Below are positions 1 through 8,606 of a DNA stretch of 38,955 nt, one piece after another. The DNA lies in assembly GCA_964475955.1 (NCBI GenBank), contig CAYYZY010000059.1:1-38955 (forward strand). The letters are read 5' to 3'. The stretch is from DATKZH01 sp964475955. GTDB taxonomy: Bacteria; Planctomycetota; Planctomycetia; Pirellulales; Thermoguttaceae. Below the pieces are notes generated by a model that saw nothing but the letters and a program-made list of their open reading frames with translations, was not told the origin of the DNA and did no database searches. Within the stretch, counting starts at the first letter, position 1, and every line of letters begins with the position of its first letter. Position numbers and translations under genes: made by a program.

Positions 1-427
1 GGTCGGGCAGGACGAAGCGGCAGTCGCAAGCATCGATGCGCAAAAAAGCCAACAGAGGTAGAGGTAGGTTATGCTTCAGCATATCTGAACCTGATTTTCA
101 CGCGCCAAAGGCCGTAGGTCAGTAGAGGTAGGTTATGCTTCAGCATATCTGAACCTGAGTTTCACGCGCCAAAGGCCGTAGGTCAGCTATTCGATATGCT
201 AAAGCATAACCTACGCTATGGGGACATGGATGCGGCTCCTGTTTGCGCGGTCGAGGTAGGTTCCGTCGGGGAATGGTCACCACAGAGGACACAACCGTCG
301 CCGCGAAGTGCTGAACCCTGAACCCCGCCGCCCGAACCCTCTCGGCTGCAACCCCGCGTCGATAGGCTCAAGCACAGCGTACGCTCGGGTCGAGCCGAGG
401 GCAATTGGGCGGCGGCCGGTGCGGAGG
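1..427. other. Intergenic region with tandem repeats
   Basis: No convincing gene lies here. The reading frames that cross it have no recognisable motif, and the one running antisense into the mutase gene is a high-GC shadow. The stretch holds the tandem repeat at 59-214 and then GC-rich filler, including a short reiterated 'tgaaccctgaacccc' motif near 310-325. The gene it borders on the right ends here (minus strand), so 300-427 is its 3' flank; no clear terminator was seen. Confidence 0.6.
59..214. repeat. Two tandem 64-bp repeats plus an inverted partial copy
   Basis: Units at 59-122 and 123-186 are identical by eye except for one base (ttttca versus gtttca). Each starts with tagaggtaggttatgc and ends with ggccgtaggtcag. 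At 194-214 a 21-base inverted copy of the unit's gtaggttatgc...gcatat portion follows with one mismatch. A transcript could therefore fold the second unit back on the inverted copy. The unit also has its own small palindrome (atgcttcagcat). The function is unknown; this resembles the non-coding repeats common in planctomycete intergenic DNA. Confidence 0.85.
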
Positions 428-1849
428 CTACACGTCCTCGCCGGCCGGGGCGACGGGGCAGTGGCCGGCGCCGCGGGCGGCGGCGTGGTAGGTCTCCCAG
501 AGGCGATCGCCGACGTCGCCGAGCGAGTCGCAGAACGTTTGGACCATCTCGGGCAGCCGCGCCGACGCGTCGGCCTCGAAGCGGAACGTCAGCGCCGGCT
601 CGGTGACCGAGCTTCGCACCAGCGCCCAGCCGTCGGGGAACCGCACGCGCACGCCGTCGACCGTCGTCTGCGGGTACTCCGACCACTTGGAACGCATCTC
701 GCAGATCACCCCCTCGCACCGCTCGGCCTCGATCGGCACGCGCAAATCGGGCGTCACGTGGACCGGCGGGCACATGCGGCGCAGCTCGGCCAGCGTCACC
801 TTGCAGCGGGCCAGGTGGGCGATCATCCGGCAGGCGGCGAACAGCCCGTCGTCGCTCCCCTCCAGCGCGCCGAAGAAGTAATGCCCGCTCACCTCGGCCC
901 CGAACGGCGCTTCGGTCGCCGACATGCGCCTGCGGAGAAAGGTGTGCCCGCTCCGCTCCACCCACGGCTCGGCACCGATCGCCGCGGCGGCCTCGGGAAT
1001 GCGATCGGAGAACTTCAGGTCGTACACGAACGGCTTCCCCGCCAACTCGGGTCCGAAGCTTTGCAGCAGGACCCAGGTGGCCTCCTCGGCCGTGAGCGGA
1101 GTCCCTTCGTCGTCGACGAAGCCGACGCGGTCGCCGTCGCCGTCGAAGGCGATCCCCAGGTGGGCCCGCTCCTGGTAGACGGCGTCGCCCAGTTCCTGGA
1201 GCAGCTCGGGGCGGGAGCAGTCGGGCGTGCGCCCGCCGAACTCGGGGTCGGGCGTGTCGTGGATCACCGTGAACAGGCACCGCGGGAAGACCGCCTGGAG
1301 GTACCGCCTTGCCCGGGCGGCCCAGCAGCCGTAGCCGGGATCGAGCACGATCCGCCGCTGCACGTCGCGGACCTTGACCCACGTCATCTGCTGCCAGGCG
1401 ACGTAGTCGAAGGAGACGTCGAGCGCCCTGGGCTCGGTGGGGGCACGATCGGGCGCCGCAGCGCCCGGCCCCTCGGCGTCGCGCTCGAGCAATCGCACCT
1501 GGTCGGCGGTGGGCGGCGCGTCGCCGAGCATCCACTTGAGGCCGTTCATGTGCGGCGGGTTGTGCGAGGCGGTGACGATCGCGCAGCCTTCCGCGCGGAG
1601 CCGCCGCTTGGCGTAGTAGATCATCGGCGTGGGAAGAAGCCCCAGATCGACCACGTCGGCCCCCGCGCGGCAGAGCCCGGCGATCAGGGCGTCGAGGAAG
1701 CGGCGCGTCGAGGCGCGCACGTCGCCCCCGACCAGGAACTTGGCCTTGGGCGGCACCTGGCGCCCGAGGGTGGCTCCCCAGCTTTGGTACAGTTCGGGCG
1801 TGAGCTCGTCGACCGGGCCGCGCACGTCGCAGGGCTTGTAGATGCTCAA
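428..1849 (-). CDS. Phosphomannomutase/phosphoglucomutase (alpha-D-phosphohexomutase family)
   Basis: This 473-residue cytoplasmic enzyme should interconvert hexose 6-phosphates and hexose 1-phosphates, feeding sugar-nucleotide and polysaccharide synthesis. The four-domain phosphohexomutase pattern is visible. The N-terminus reads MSIYKPCDVRG. The catalytic loop TASHNPP carries the phosphoserine at about S95. The magnesium loop FDGDGDR has aspartates at about 236, 238 and 240. The sugar-binding segment reads EVSGH, and a C-terminal phosphate-binding region follows. The length fits the family (about 450-480). The start is taken as TTG at 1849, because homologues begin MSI(F/Y)KPCD(I/V)RG and a gaggc-like ribosome site lies just upstream. 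That TTG overlaps the TGA of the FGGY kinase remnant (TTGA), implying former translational coupling. Whether mannose or glucose is preferred cannot be read from sequence. Confidence 0.93.
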   Translation of the reverse strand: MSIYKPCDVRGPVDELTPELYQSWGATLGRQVPPKAKFLVGGDVRASTRRFLDALIAGLCRAGADVVDLGLLPTPMIYYAKRRLRAEGCAIVTASHNPPHMNGLKWMLGDAPPTADQVRLLERDAEGPGAAAPDRAPTEPRALDVSFDYVAWQQMTWVKVRDVQRRIVLDPGYGCWAARARRYLQAVFPRCLFTVIHDTPDPEFGGRTPDCSRPELLQELGDAVYQERAHLGIAFDGDGDRVGFVDDEGTPLTAEEATWVLLQSFGPELAGKPFVYDLKFSDRIPEAAAAIGAEPWVERSGHTFLRRRMSATEAPFGAEVSGHYFFGALEGSDDGLFAACRMIAHLARCKVTLAELRRMCPPVHVTPDLRVPIEAERCEGVICEMRSKWSEYPQTTVDGVRVRFPDGWALVRSSVTEPALTFRFEADASARLPEMVQTFCDSLGDVGDRLWETYHAAARGAGHCPVAPAGEDV

Positions 1850-2316
1850 GCGTAGCCTCGCTTTTCCAGCTCGCTACGGAACCGCCGGTAGTGCTGGTCG
1901 TACGGTTCCGTCGCCGCGGGATTGGGCGTGTAGGTCCGCTCCAGGCGAACCATCGCCCCGATCGCCTCGGTCAGCCCGGCGAAAAGGCTCCCCGACGCCG
2001 CCAGGACGGCCGCGCCGAAGGCCGACTCACCGCAGGCGGGCCGGTGCAGGATGCGCCCCGTCGCGTCCGCCCGGCACTGCATCCACACGTCGCTGCGGCT
2101 TCCGCCCCCGGTGCTGAACACGTCGCCGCCCGCGACCCCGGCGACCTCATCCAGAACATCGTACGCAAAACGCTCGACCAAGGCTACACCTTCCAGGCAC
2201 GCCGCGTACCGCTGGAGCGGCCCCCCCGCTTCGGGTACACAGAACCGCTCGGCCGTTTCCGAGAGGAACGGAAGACGAGCCCCTGCCGGTGGCGGCAGAT
2301 CCGGGCGCTGATCCTC
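1846..2316 (-). pseudogene. FGGY-family carbohydrate kinase, C-terminal remnant
   Basis: The frame encodes about 155 residues matching only the C-terminal ATPase half of FGGY kinases (xylulokinase/glycerol kinase superfamily). It shows an RLPFLSETAERF segment, a YAACLEGVALVERFAYD helix, the signature STGGGSRSDVWMQ, and GESAFGAAVLAA. Full members have about 500 residues; here the frame is closed by a TGA at 2317-2319 and no kinase N-terminus is found upstream in any minus-strand frame. The upstream DNA instead holds the palindromic repeat at 2465-2566. The fragment could start at TTG 2181, but that product would lack the sugar-binding domain. It sits directly in front of the mutase with overlapping stop and start, so the complete kinase probably once formed an operon with it. 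A deletion or repeat-mediated rearrangement is the likeliest cause; misassembly is possible. Confidence 0.75.
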
Positions 2317-2859
2317 TCAGGCCCAAGCACGTGCCACCCAACGTGCCGACGCAGGATAACCAGACGGGATGCGACCGGTGGAGAGGCAGCGAAGGACAGC
2401 TTCCGGTCGCGGTGCCTTTCAACCCCGCGGCAGTCGCTGAATTTGTTTGCTGGCTGTTCTCAACGTGGGGCACGTTTCCAACGTGCCCACAACCCAATGG
2501 CACGTTGGAAACGTGCCCCACAACATGCGCGCACCACGCGCGCGCCATCACGGTCAAAGACTCTAAGGTACGGAACACCTTCGGCGTACGGCGTCATGAC
2601 CCGGGGTTGCGCAGCCGCGCCGGGTCCCGGTTCCCGGATCGCGCAATCGACTCCCGGGGCAGCTTGCAGACGTCGGCCGGCGCCGGTAGACTGCGCGGCT
2701 GGCTGCTCGAAGCGTTCGGGGCTGCCTGGAAAGCAGGGGTATCTTGTCTCGGTCCGCCGACCACGGCGCGCCGACCGCGTTTGCGGAGTCGCGCGCCGGG
2801 AGGGCGGTGCTGCGCGACGGGCGAGGCGTCGGAGTCCAACCATCCCGGAGGTGCCCGTC
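2317..2859. other. Intergenic region between kinase remnant and glpK
   Basis: This holds the palindromic repeat element at 2465-2566 and otherwise GC-rich DNA with no supported gene. The long plus-strand frame running through it is the in-frame upstream extension of glpK and lacks any conserved residues before the ATG at 2860. Promoters for glpK should lie between 2567 and 2840, but no convincing -35/-10 pair was seen. Confidence 0.6.
2465..2566. repeat. Dispersed palindromic repeat element, copy 1
   Basis: The two 23-base arms at 2465-2487 and 2499-2521 are perfectly complementary around an 11-base loop (cacaacccaat). Each arm also contains its own smaller palindrome (gcacgtt...aacgtgc), so alternative nested hairpins are possible. 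A conserved tail at 2522-2566 includes a second hairpin (gcgcg cacca cgcgc) and ends atcacggtcaaagact. Copies 2 and 3 are at 11994-12095 and 38909-38955, all in the same orientation. No coding potential; the matching translated frames are artefacts. Confidence 0.92.
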
Positions 2860-4353
2860 ATGGCCAAGTACGTTCTCGCGCTGGACCAGGGGACGACGTC
2901 GAGCCGCGCCATCGTCTTCGCCCACCAGGGCCAGGTGGTGGCCATGGCCAAGCAGGAATTCGAGCAGATCTTGCCGGGGCCCGGCCTCGTGGAGCACGAT
3001 CCGGAGGCGATCTGGACGTCGCAGCTCGAGGTCGCCCGGGCGGCCCTGGCCCAAGCTTCGCTCGACGCCGCCGACGTGGCCGCCATCGGCGTGACCAACC
3101 AGCGGGAGACGACCCTCCTTTGGGAGCGCGCCACCGGCCGGCCCGTGGCCAACGCCGTCGTGTGGCAAAGCCGCCTGAGCGCGCCCATCTGCGATCGGCT
3201 CAAGGCCGACGGCCTCGAGGAGACCTTCCGCCGCAAGACGGGGCTGGTCGTCGACGCGTACTTCTCGGGCACGAAGATCAAGCACCTGCTCGACGCGCAT
3301 GAGGGGCTTCGCACCCAGGCCGAACGCGGCGAGATCCTCTTCGGCACCGTCGACACCTGGATCATCTGGCGGCTGACCGGCGGGCGGCGCCACGTGACCG
3401 ACTACAGCAACGCCAGCCGCACGCTGATCTTCAACATCCACTGGCTCGACTGGGACGACGAGCTGCTTGGCATCCTCCATATCCCCCGCGCCATGCTGCC
3501 CGAGGTGCGCCCCTCCAGCGAAGTCTACGGCGAAACCGACGCCGAGCTGTTCGGCGCCCGGATCCCCATCGCCGCCGCGGCCGGCGACCAGCAGGCGGCC
3601 ACCTTCGGGCAAGTCTGCCTCGAGCCGGGGAGCGCGAAGAACACTTACGGCACCGGCTGCTTCATGCTGATGAACACGGGCACGGAGCCGGTGCCTTCGC
3701 AGAACCGTTTGCTGACGACGGTCGGCTGGGGCCTGCGGGGGAAGGTGACCTACTGCCTCGAAGGCTCGGTGTTCGTGGCCGGGGCCGTGGTCCAATGGCT
3801 GCGCGACGGCCTGGGGATCATCAAGACCTCGAAAGACGTCGAACGCCTCGCGGCGACGGTGCCCGACTCGGGAGGCGTCTACTTCGTGCCGGCCTTCGTC
3901 GGCCTCGGCGCGCCGCACTGGGACTCCTACGCCACGGGAACCATCGTCGGCATTACGCGCGGGACCCAGGCGGGTCACATCGCCCGGGCGGCCGTCGAGG
4001 CCATGGCCTACCAAACGTGCGACCTGGCCGACGCGATGCAGAAGGACGCGGGCATGCCGCTGGCGAACCTGAAGGTCGACGGCGGGGCCTCGGAGAACAA
4101 CCCGCTGATGCAGTTCCAGGCCGACGTGCTGGGCGTGGCGGTGCGGCGTCCGCAAGTCGCCGAGACCACGGCCCTCGGCGCGGCCTACCTGGCCGGCCTG
4201 GCCGTCGACTACTGGAACGACACCGGCGACGTCGCCCGCAACTGGGCCCTCCAAAGCGAGTTCAAGCCCCGCATCCCCGCCGAGAAGCGCCAGTCCTTAT
4301 GCGCCCGCTGGCAGGAAGCGGTGCGCCGGTCGCTGGATTGGGAGAAGCATTGA
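2860..4353 (+). CDS. glpK: Glycerol kinase
   Basis: This cytoplasmic enzyme of 497 residues phosphorylates glycerol with ATP to sn-glycerol 3-phosphate. The N-terminal phosphate loop reads LALDQGTTSSRAIVF. TNQRETT and VWQSR follow, both characteristic of GlpK within the FGGY superfamily. The ATPase domain shows AAAGDQQAATFGQ, GTGCFML, EAMAYQTCDL and DGGASENNPLMQFQADVLG. The length is normal for the family. The ATG at 2860 was chosen because the family N-terminus begins there and ggag at 2847-2850 gives good spacing; the frame stays open upstream but without homology. The next gene, glpD, starts 59 bases downstream, so the two form an operon. No GlpF facilitator or GlpR regulator is visible. 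The residue order near the C-terminus (LAVDYW where many have LAVGYW) is a minor variation. Confidence 0.97.
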   Translation: MAKYVLALDQGTTSSRAIVFAHQGQVVAMAKQEFEQILPGPGLVEHDPEAIWTSQLEVARAALAQASLDAADVAAIGVTNQRETTLLWERATGRPVANAVVWQSRLSAPICDRLKADGLEETFRRKTGLVVDAYFSGTKIKHLLDAHEGLRTQAERGEILFGTVDTWIIWRLTGGRRHVTDYSNASRTLIFNIHWLDWDDELLGILHIPRAMLPEVRPSSEVYGETDAELFGARIPIAAAAGDQQAATFGQVCLEPGSAKNTYGTGCFMLMNTGTEPVPSQNRLLTTVGWGLRGKVTYCLEGSVFVAGAVVQWLRDGLGIIKTSKDVERLAATVPDSGGVYFVPAFVGLGAPHWDSYATGTIVGITRGTQAGHIARAAVEAMAYQTCDLADAMQKDAGMPLANLKVDGGASENNPLMQFQADVLGVAVRRPQVAETTALGAAYLAGLAVDYWNDTGDVARNWALQSEFKPRIPAEKRQSLCARWQEAVRRSLDWEKH

Positions 4354-4412
4354 CACCAGGACACTCGTGACTGATCGTGAACGGGCGCGACGCACGCAAT
4401 CCGGAGCCACGC

Positions 4413-5888
4413 ATGGAAGAAATCGACCTGAGGCAATCGCGCGATCGGCGTCTCGATGAGCTTGCCGGCGAAACGCTCGACGTGCTCGTGGTCGGCGGCG
4501 GGATCGTCGGGGCCGGCGTGGCGCGCGACGCGGCCATGCGCGGGCTGCGCGTGGGCCTGGTCGAGCAGTACGACGTGGCCTTCGGCACCAGCAGCCGGTC
4601 GAGCCGCCTGCTGCACGGGGGCCTGCGCTACCTGGCCCAAGGACGCATCGGCCTGGTCTGGGAGGCCAGCCGCGAGAAGCGAGTCCTGCACCGCATCGCG
4701 CCGCACCTGGCCGACCCGCTGCCGTTCCTCTTCCCCACGTATCGCGGCAGCGGCTGGCCGCTGTGGAAGCTCAGGATCGGCGTGAAGGTGTACGACCTGC
4801 TCTGCGGCGGGCGCAACCTGGGCCCTTCCAGCGCGATGAGCCGCTCTCAGGTCCTCCAGCGCGTGCCCGGCCTCGAGCCGGAGGGGCTCACCGGCGCGGT
4901 CCGCTACTACGATGGCCTGACGAACGATGCGCGCCTGGTGATCGACACGCTCCGCTCGGCGGCCGCGCACGGGGCCCTGGTGGGCAACTACACGCGCGTG
5001 GAGGAGGCGACGCCCGGCGGAAGCGCCGTGCCGGGCAACACATGGCAGTGCCGGCTTCACGACGCCGTGGCCGATCGACGCGCCACGGTCGCGGCGCGGA
5101 CGGTCGTCCACGCCGCGGGGCCCTGGGCGGAGCAGCTCGCGCCGTCGAGCGTCCGGCTGCGCCTGACCAAGGGCGTTCACCTGGTGGTCGACCACGCGCG
5201 CCTCCCCGTGCCCGAAACGGCCGTCATGACCGAAGGGAAGCGGATCCTCTTCGCCCTGCCCTGGGGTGAGAGGACGATCCTGGGCACGACCGACACGGAT
5301 TACCACGGCCCCCTCGAAACCGTGCACACGGAGCCGGACGACGTGGCCTACATCCTCGAGGTGACCAACCGTGCCTTCCCACGGGCCGGGCTCACCGCGG
5401 ACGACCTCGTCGGCCACTGGGCCGGCCTGCGCCCGCTCATCCGCAGCAAGCGCGGAGGGCCGTCCGACATTTCTCGGGCGCACCAGATCCGGATGCCCCG
5501 GCCAGGCTGGGTCGACGTGGCCGGCGGCAAGCTCACGACCTACCGCCTGATCGCCGAACAGGTGGTCGACCGTGTGCTGCGCCGCCTGGGGCGCAAGGCG
5601 CCGGCCTGCCGCACGGCGACCGAGCCCTTGCTGAGCGAGGAGAACGTCCGCGGCGCAAGCGGCATCCTCCCGCCCGAGCCGAGCCCCGACCTGGTCCGCC
5701 ACTACTGCCAGCGCGAGTGGGCGGTTCATCTCGACGACGTCCTCCGCCGACGTACGAGCTGGCACTACTACCATCCGCATTGCGACCAGATCGCCGCGCA
5801 GGCCGCCCGATGGATGGCCGAGGTCCTCGGCTGGGACGACGCGGCCCGCAACGAGGAACTCGCCCGGTACCGCGGCCAAGCCGATTGA
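4413..5888 (+). CDS. glpD: Aerobic glycerol-3-phosphate dehydrogenase (FAD)
   Basis: This membrane-associated flavoprotein of 491 residues oxidises glycerol 3-phosphate to dihydroxyacetone phosphate and passes electrons to quinone. The FAD-binding motif VVGGGIVGAGVARDAA lies near residue 30. SRSSRLLHGGLRYL is a GlpD/GlpA hallmark, and substrate-domain stretches such as WGERTILGTTDTDY, WAGLRPLI and DVAGGKLTTYR follow. The C-terminal domain ends in a family-typical helical region containing WHYYHPHC. The ATG at 4413 has ggag at 4402-4405; an in-frame GTG at 4377 would add 12 unconserved residues and has no better ribosome site. With glpK 59 bases upstream this makes a complete glycerol-to-DHAP pair. 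A weak GACGCC/GGCGTC hairpin at 5887-5907 covers the stop codon. Confidence 0.95.
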   Translation: MEEIDLRQSRDRRLDELAGETLDVLVVGGGIVGAGVARDAAMRGLRVGLVEQYDVAFGTSSRSSRLLHGGLRYLAQGRIGLVWEASREKRVLHRIAPHLADPLPFLFPTYRGSGWPLWKLRIGVKVYDLLCGGRNLGPSSAMSRSQVLQRVPGLEPEGLTGAVRYYDGLTNDARLVIDTLRSAAAHGALVGNYTRVEEATPGGSAVPGNTWQCRLHDAVADRRATVAARTVVHAAGPWAEQLAPSSVRLRLTKGVHLVVDHARLPVPETAVMTEGKRILFALPWGERTILGTTDTDYHGPLETVHTEPDDVAYILEVTNRAFPRAGLTADDLVGHWAGLRPLIRSKRGGPSDISRAHQIRMPRPGWVDVAGGKLTTYRLIAEQVVDRVLRRLGRKAPACRTATEPLLSEENVRGASGILPPEPSPDLVRHYCQREWAVHLDDVLRRRTSWHYYHPHCDQIAAQAARWMAEVLGWDDAARNEELARYRGQAD

Positions 5889-6210
5889 CGCCGGTTTGCA
5901 GGGCGTCGAGCGGCGGGTATCATGGGAGGCGAGCTGCGTGGGGTGGCACGAACGAATTTGCGGGAAAGCGTCTACGATTTCGTTTGACCGGTCCGCGAAT
6001 TCGCCGGTGTTACGGAGCAGCGGGAAAGGTAGTCGCAGTCGGGAGCGGCAATCCGCCTGCCTCTGCGCAACCCCGACGATTTTCCGGCCGACTCGTCCCA
6101 AGTGGCAAGTCCTACTGCGGAAAATCATCGGGGCTACCCGCTTCCCGCCTGCTGATCGCCGGCTGCTGATAGCCCACGGGAATCGCCACGACGCGTCCGA
6201 GGAGACCGCC
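5889..6210. other. Intergenic region with long imperfect hairpin
   Basis: No gene is supported. The plus-strand frame that crosses it is the in-frame extension of the metallo-beta-lactamase gene without conserved features. The notable content is the inverted repeat at 6071-6133, listed separately. Confidence 0.6.
6071..6133. repeat. Imperfect inverted repeat upstream of the MBL gene
   Basis: The left arm 6071-6086 (ccccgacgattttccg) pairs with 6118-6133 (cggaaaatcatcgggg) with one mismatch over 16 bases, around a 31-base loop. It lies 77 bases before the next ATG. It could be a transcript leader structure, a terminator of the glp operon (no T tract follows) or a dispersed repeat; the sequence does not decide. 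Confidence 0.6.
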
Positions 6211-8211
6211 ATGAGCCGCAGAAGCGCCCAGCCGGACGAGACCCGCCGCCAGTTTCTCCGAACCACCGTGGCGGGGGCCGCGGGCCTCTCGCTGGGCGCG
6301 AAAGCGCTGCTGGCGGCCGACGAGGCGGGACCTCCGGCCGACGGCCGCGTGACCGAGATCAGCGAGCATCTGGCCGTCTACCACGGCCCGATCAACGTGG
6401 GCATCGTGCGCGACGGCTCGAAGGCCCTGCTGATCGACTGCGGCGACGGCAGCGTGGCCGGGGCGCTGGAGGAACTGGGCGTCGGGTCGGTCGACCGGGT
6501 CCTCTTCACGCACCACCACCGCGACCAGGCGTGCGGCGCCGCCGCGCTGGCGGCCGGGGGGGCGCGCCTGGCGGTGCCCGCCGAAGAGCGCGATCACTTC
6601 GACGACGTCGCCGCCTATTGGGAAAACCCCAAGAGCCGCTGGCACATCTACAACCAACACCCGCACCACCTCATGCTCGCCGAGCCGGTCCCGGTGGCCG
6701 ACACGCTGGGCGCCGGCCGGCGGATCGCCTGGGGGCCCGCCCAAATCGAAGTCCTCGCCACCCCCGGCCACACCGACGGCTCGGTCAGCTTCCTGGTCGA
6801 GGTCGACGGCTCGCGCACCGTTTTCTCGGGCGACTGCCTCTACGACGCGGGCCGGGTGTGGGACGTCTACAGCCTCCAGAAGGGCTTCCAGCGCGGAAAG
6901 CGCCGCATCAGCGACTACCACGGCTTCCTCGGCGCCCAGTGGGAGTTGAAGGAGAGCCTGGGACGCATCCGCGCGGCCAACGCCGACCGCCTGGTGCCTT
7001 CGCACGGGCGGATCATTGCCGATCCGCCGGGAGCGATCGACGCCCTGGTCGCCCGGCTCGACCGCTGCTACGACAAGTACGTGGCCATCAGCGCCCTGCG
7101 CCACTACTTCCCCGAGCTGTTCCGGGAGTTCGAGGGCCGGCCGGGCCACATGCCGATCCGCCCCGGCAAGGCCCCGCCCGATTGCCTGCGCCACTTCGGC
7201 ACCACGTGGATGCTCGTCTCGAAGGACAAGGCCGCGTTCGCCATGGACTGCGGCAGCCCGCGCGTGATCGCCGAGATCGAAAAGCTGATCGAGGCGGGCG
7301 AGGTCGCGCGGGTCGAGGGCCTTTGGGTGACGCACTACCACGACGACCACGTCAACGCGATCCCCGAGTTTCAGAAGGCGTTCGACTGCGAGTGCGTCAC
7401 CGACCGGCACGTGGCCCAGGTGATCACCGACCCGCTGGCCTGGCGCCTGCCGTGCATTTCGCCGAGCGTCGCCCGGGTGGATCGGCCCACCGAAGACGGC
7501 GACTCGTGGACGTGGCGCGAATTCCAGATGACGGCCTACCACCTCCCCGGGCAGACGTTCTACCACGCCGGGCTGTTCGTCGAGGGCCAAGGTGTGCGCA
7601 TGTTCTTCGTGGGCGACTCGTTCACCATGGCGGGCATCGACGACTACTGCGCCCACAACCGCAACTGGCTCGGCGACGGCGTCGGCTTCGACCGCTCGAT
7701 CGGGCTGATCGAGAAGCTTCGCCCCACGCACATCTTCAACTGCCACGTGCAGGACGCCTGGGACTTCACGCCCGAGGCGTGCCGCTTCATGCGCGCCAAC
7801 CTGGCCGAGCGCGAAACGCTGTTCGGCCGGCTCGTGCCCTGGGATCACGCCAACTACGGCATGGACGAGCCGTGGGTCCGCTGCGCGCCGTACGAGCAGC
7901 AGGCCGCCCCGGGCGCACGCGTGGAGCTGCGCGTGGTGGTCACGAACCACTCGACGGAGCCCCGCGTGGCCGCCTGCCGCCCGGTGCTCCCGCGAAGCTG
8001 GGGCGAGGCGGCTCGGAAGCAGACGGCCGCCGTGCCGGAGGACGTCGCCGGCTGGCCCCGCGCCGAAGTGGCCCCGAAGAGCGAAGGCGAAGTGCGCCTC
8101 CCGTTCCGCGTGCCCGAGGACGTCACACCCGGCCGCTACGTGATCCCGGTCGACCTCCGCTACGGACGGTGGACGCTCCCGCAATTCCAGGAGGCGATCG
8201 TCGTGGTGTGA
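6211..8211 (+). CDS. Tat-exported protein with two metallo-beta-lactamase domains
   Basis: The protein has 666 residues. A twin-arginine leader (TRRQFLRTTVAGAAGLSLGA, residues 11-30) points to export as a folded metalloprotein. Domain 1 (about 45-300) has the MBL metal motif as THHHRDQ (100-106), then ATPGHTDGS, FSGDCLYD and a late VPSHG histidine; the final histidine of HxHxDH is glutamine here. Domain 2 (about 325-590) has a canonical THYHDDH (374-380), LPGQTFYHAG, FFVGDSF and a late NCHVQ. The last 75 or so residues look like a beta-sandwich (ELRVVVTNHSTEPR, LPFRVPEDVTPGRYVIPVDL). The ATG at 6211 has an aggag site. Tandem MBL fusions are uncommon and the substrate is unknown; a hydrolase acting on an ester, lactone or phosphoester is the cautious reading. 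It follows glpKD after 322 bases and need not be cotranscribed. Confidence 0.82.
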   Translation: MSRRSAQPDETRRQFLRTTVAGAAGLSLGAKALLAADEAGPPADGRVTEISEHLAVYHGPINVGIVRDGSKALLIDCGDGSVAGALEELGVGSVDRVLFTHHHRDQACGAAALAAGGARLAVPAEERDHFDDVAAYWENPKSRWHIYNQHPHHLMLAEPVPVADTLGAGRRIAWGPAQIEVLATPGHTDGSVSFLVEVDGSRTVFSGDCLYDAGRVWDVYSLQKGFQRGKRRISDYHGFLGAQWELKESLGRIRAANADRLVPSHGRIIADPPGAIDALVARLDRCYDKYVAISALRHYFPELFREFEGRPGHMPIRPGKAPPDCLRHFGTTWMLVSKDKAAFAMDCGSPRVIAEIEKLIEAGEVARVEGLWVTHYHDDHVNAIPEFQKAFDCECVTDRHVAQVITDPLAWRLPCISPSVARVDRPTEDGDSWTWREFQMTAYHLPGQTFYHAGLFVEGQGVRMFFVGDSFTMAGIDDYCAHNRNWLGDGVGFDRSIGLIEKLRPTHIFNCHVQDAWDFTPEACRFMRANLAERETLFGRLVPWDHANYGMDEPWVRCAPYEQQAAPGARVELRVVVTNHSTEPRVAACRPVLPRSWGEAARKQTAAVPEDVAGWPRAEVAPKSEGEVRLPFRVPEDVTPGRYVIPVDLRYGRWTLPQFQEAIVVV

Positions 8212-8606
8212 AAGTATCCATACGCCAGGCGTGCCGACCCGTCGGGTGGGTCGAGGTACGAGACCCACGCGTTGGTTCTGTCGCAACTGTCGTCACGAAG
8301 GAAACTGCGAGGATTGGGTGAACAGGAGTCAACGGAGGAAACGGAGCTTCGGCCTCGCGTCGGAATAACCTGCTAAGTTCTTCCGTGGCACGCCCTTCGC
8401 CTAGGCTCAGGGACGCACCACCCGCAGCCGAAACATCGGCAACCCATTCTGACGCAGCGCCTTACTCCGTTTCCTCGGTTTCCTCCTGTCCCAATTGACC
8501 CGGAGTTGATGAAGCAAACTCGTAGGTAATCTGTCGAACCGCGCTGCCCCGGCATTCCCCCGCGCAACCGATACTCCCCGCACCTCCCACGGATCGGAGC
8601 ACGTCG
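8212..8606. other. Intergenic region with two repeat types
   Basis: No gene is supported. It holds the GGGTGGGTCGAG-type hairpin at 8241-8271. A longer inverted pair follows: about 8320-8346 (aacaggagtcaacggaggaa...cggag) and 8467-8491 (ctccgtttcctcggtttcctcctgt) are imperfect reverse complements. Short frames here such as those reading 'QEETEETE' are translations of the repeat. Confidence 0.6.
8241..8271. repeat. Short dispersed hairpin (GGGTGGGTCGAG family), copy 1
   Basis: The core cgggtgggtcgaggtacg followed by agacccacgcg forms a hairpin by pairing gtgggtc with gacccac. Near-identical copies occur at 22266-22296, 33667-33699 and, inverted, at 33762-33794. All four are between genes. Confidence 0.8.

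Noticed and set aside
216..1535. Long antisense frame of the mutase gene
   Set aside because: It is strongly arginine-rich with no family motif, the usual shadow of a high-GC gene.
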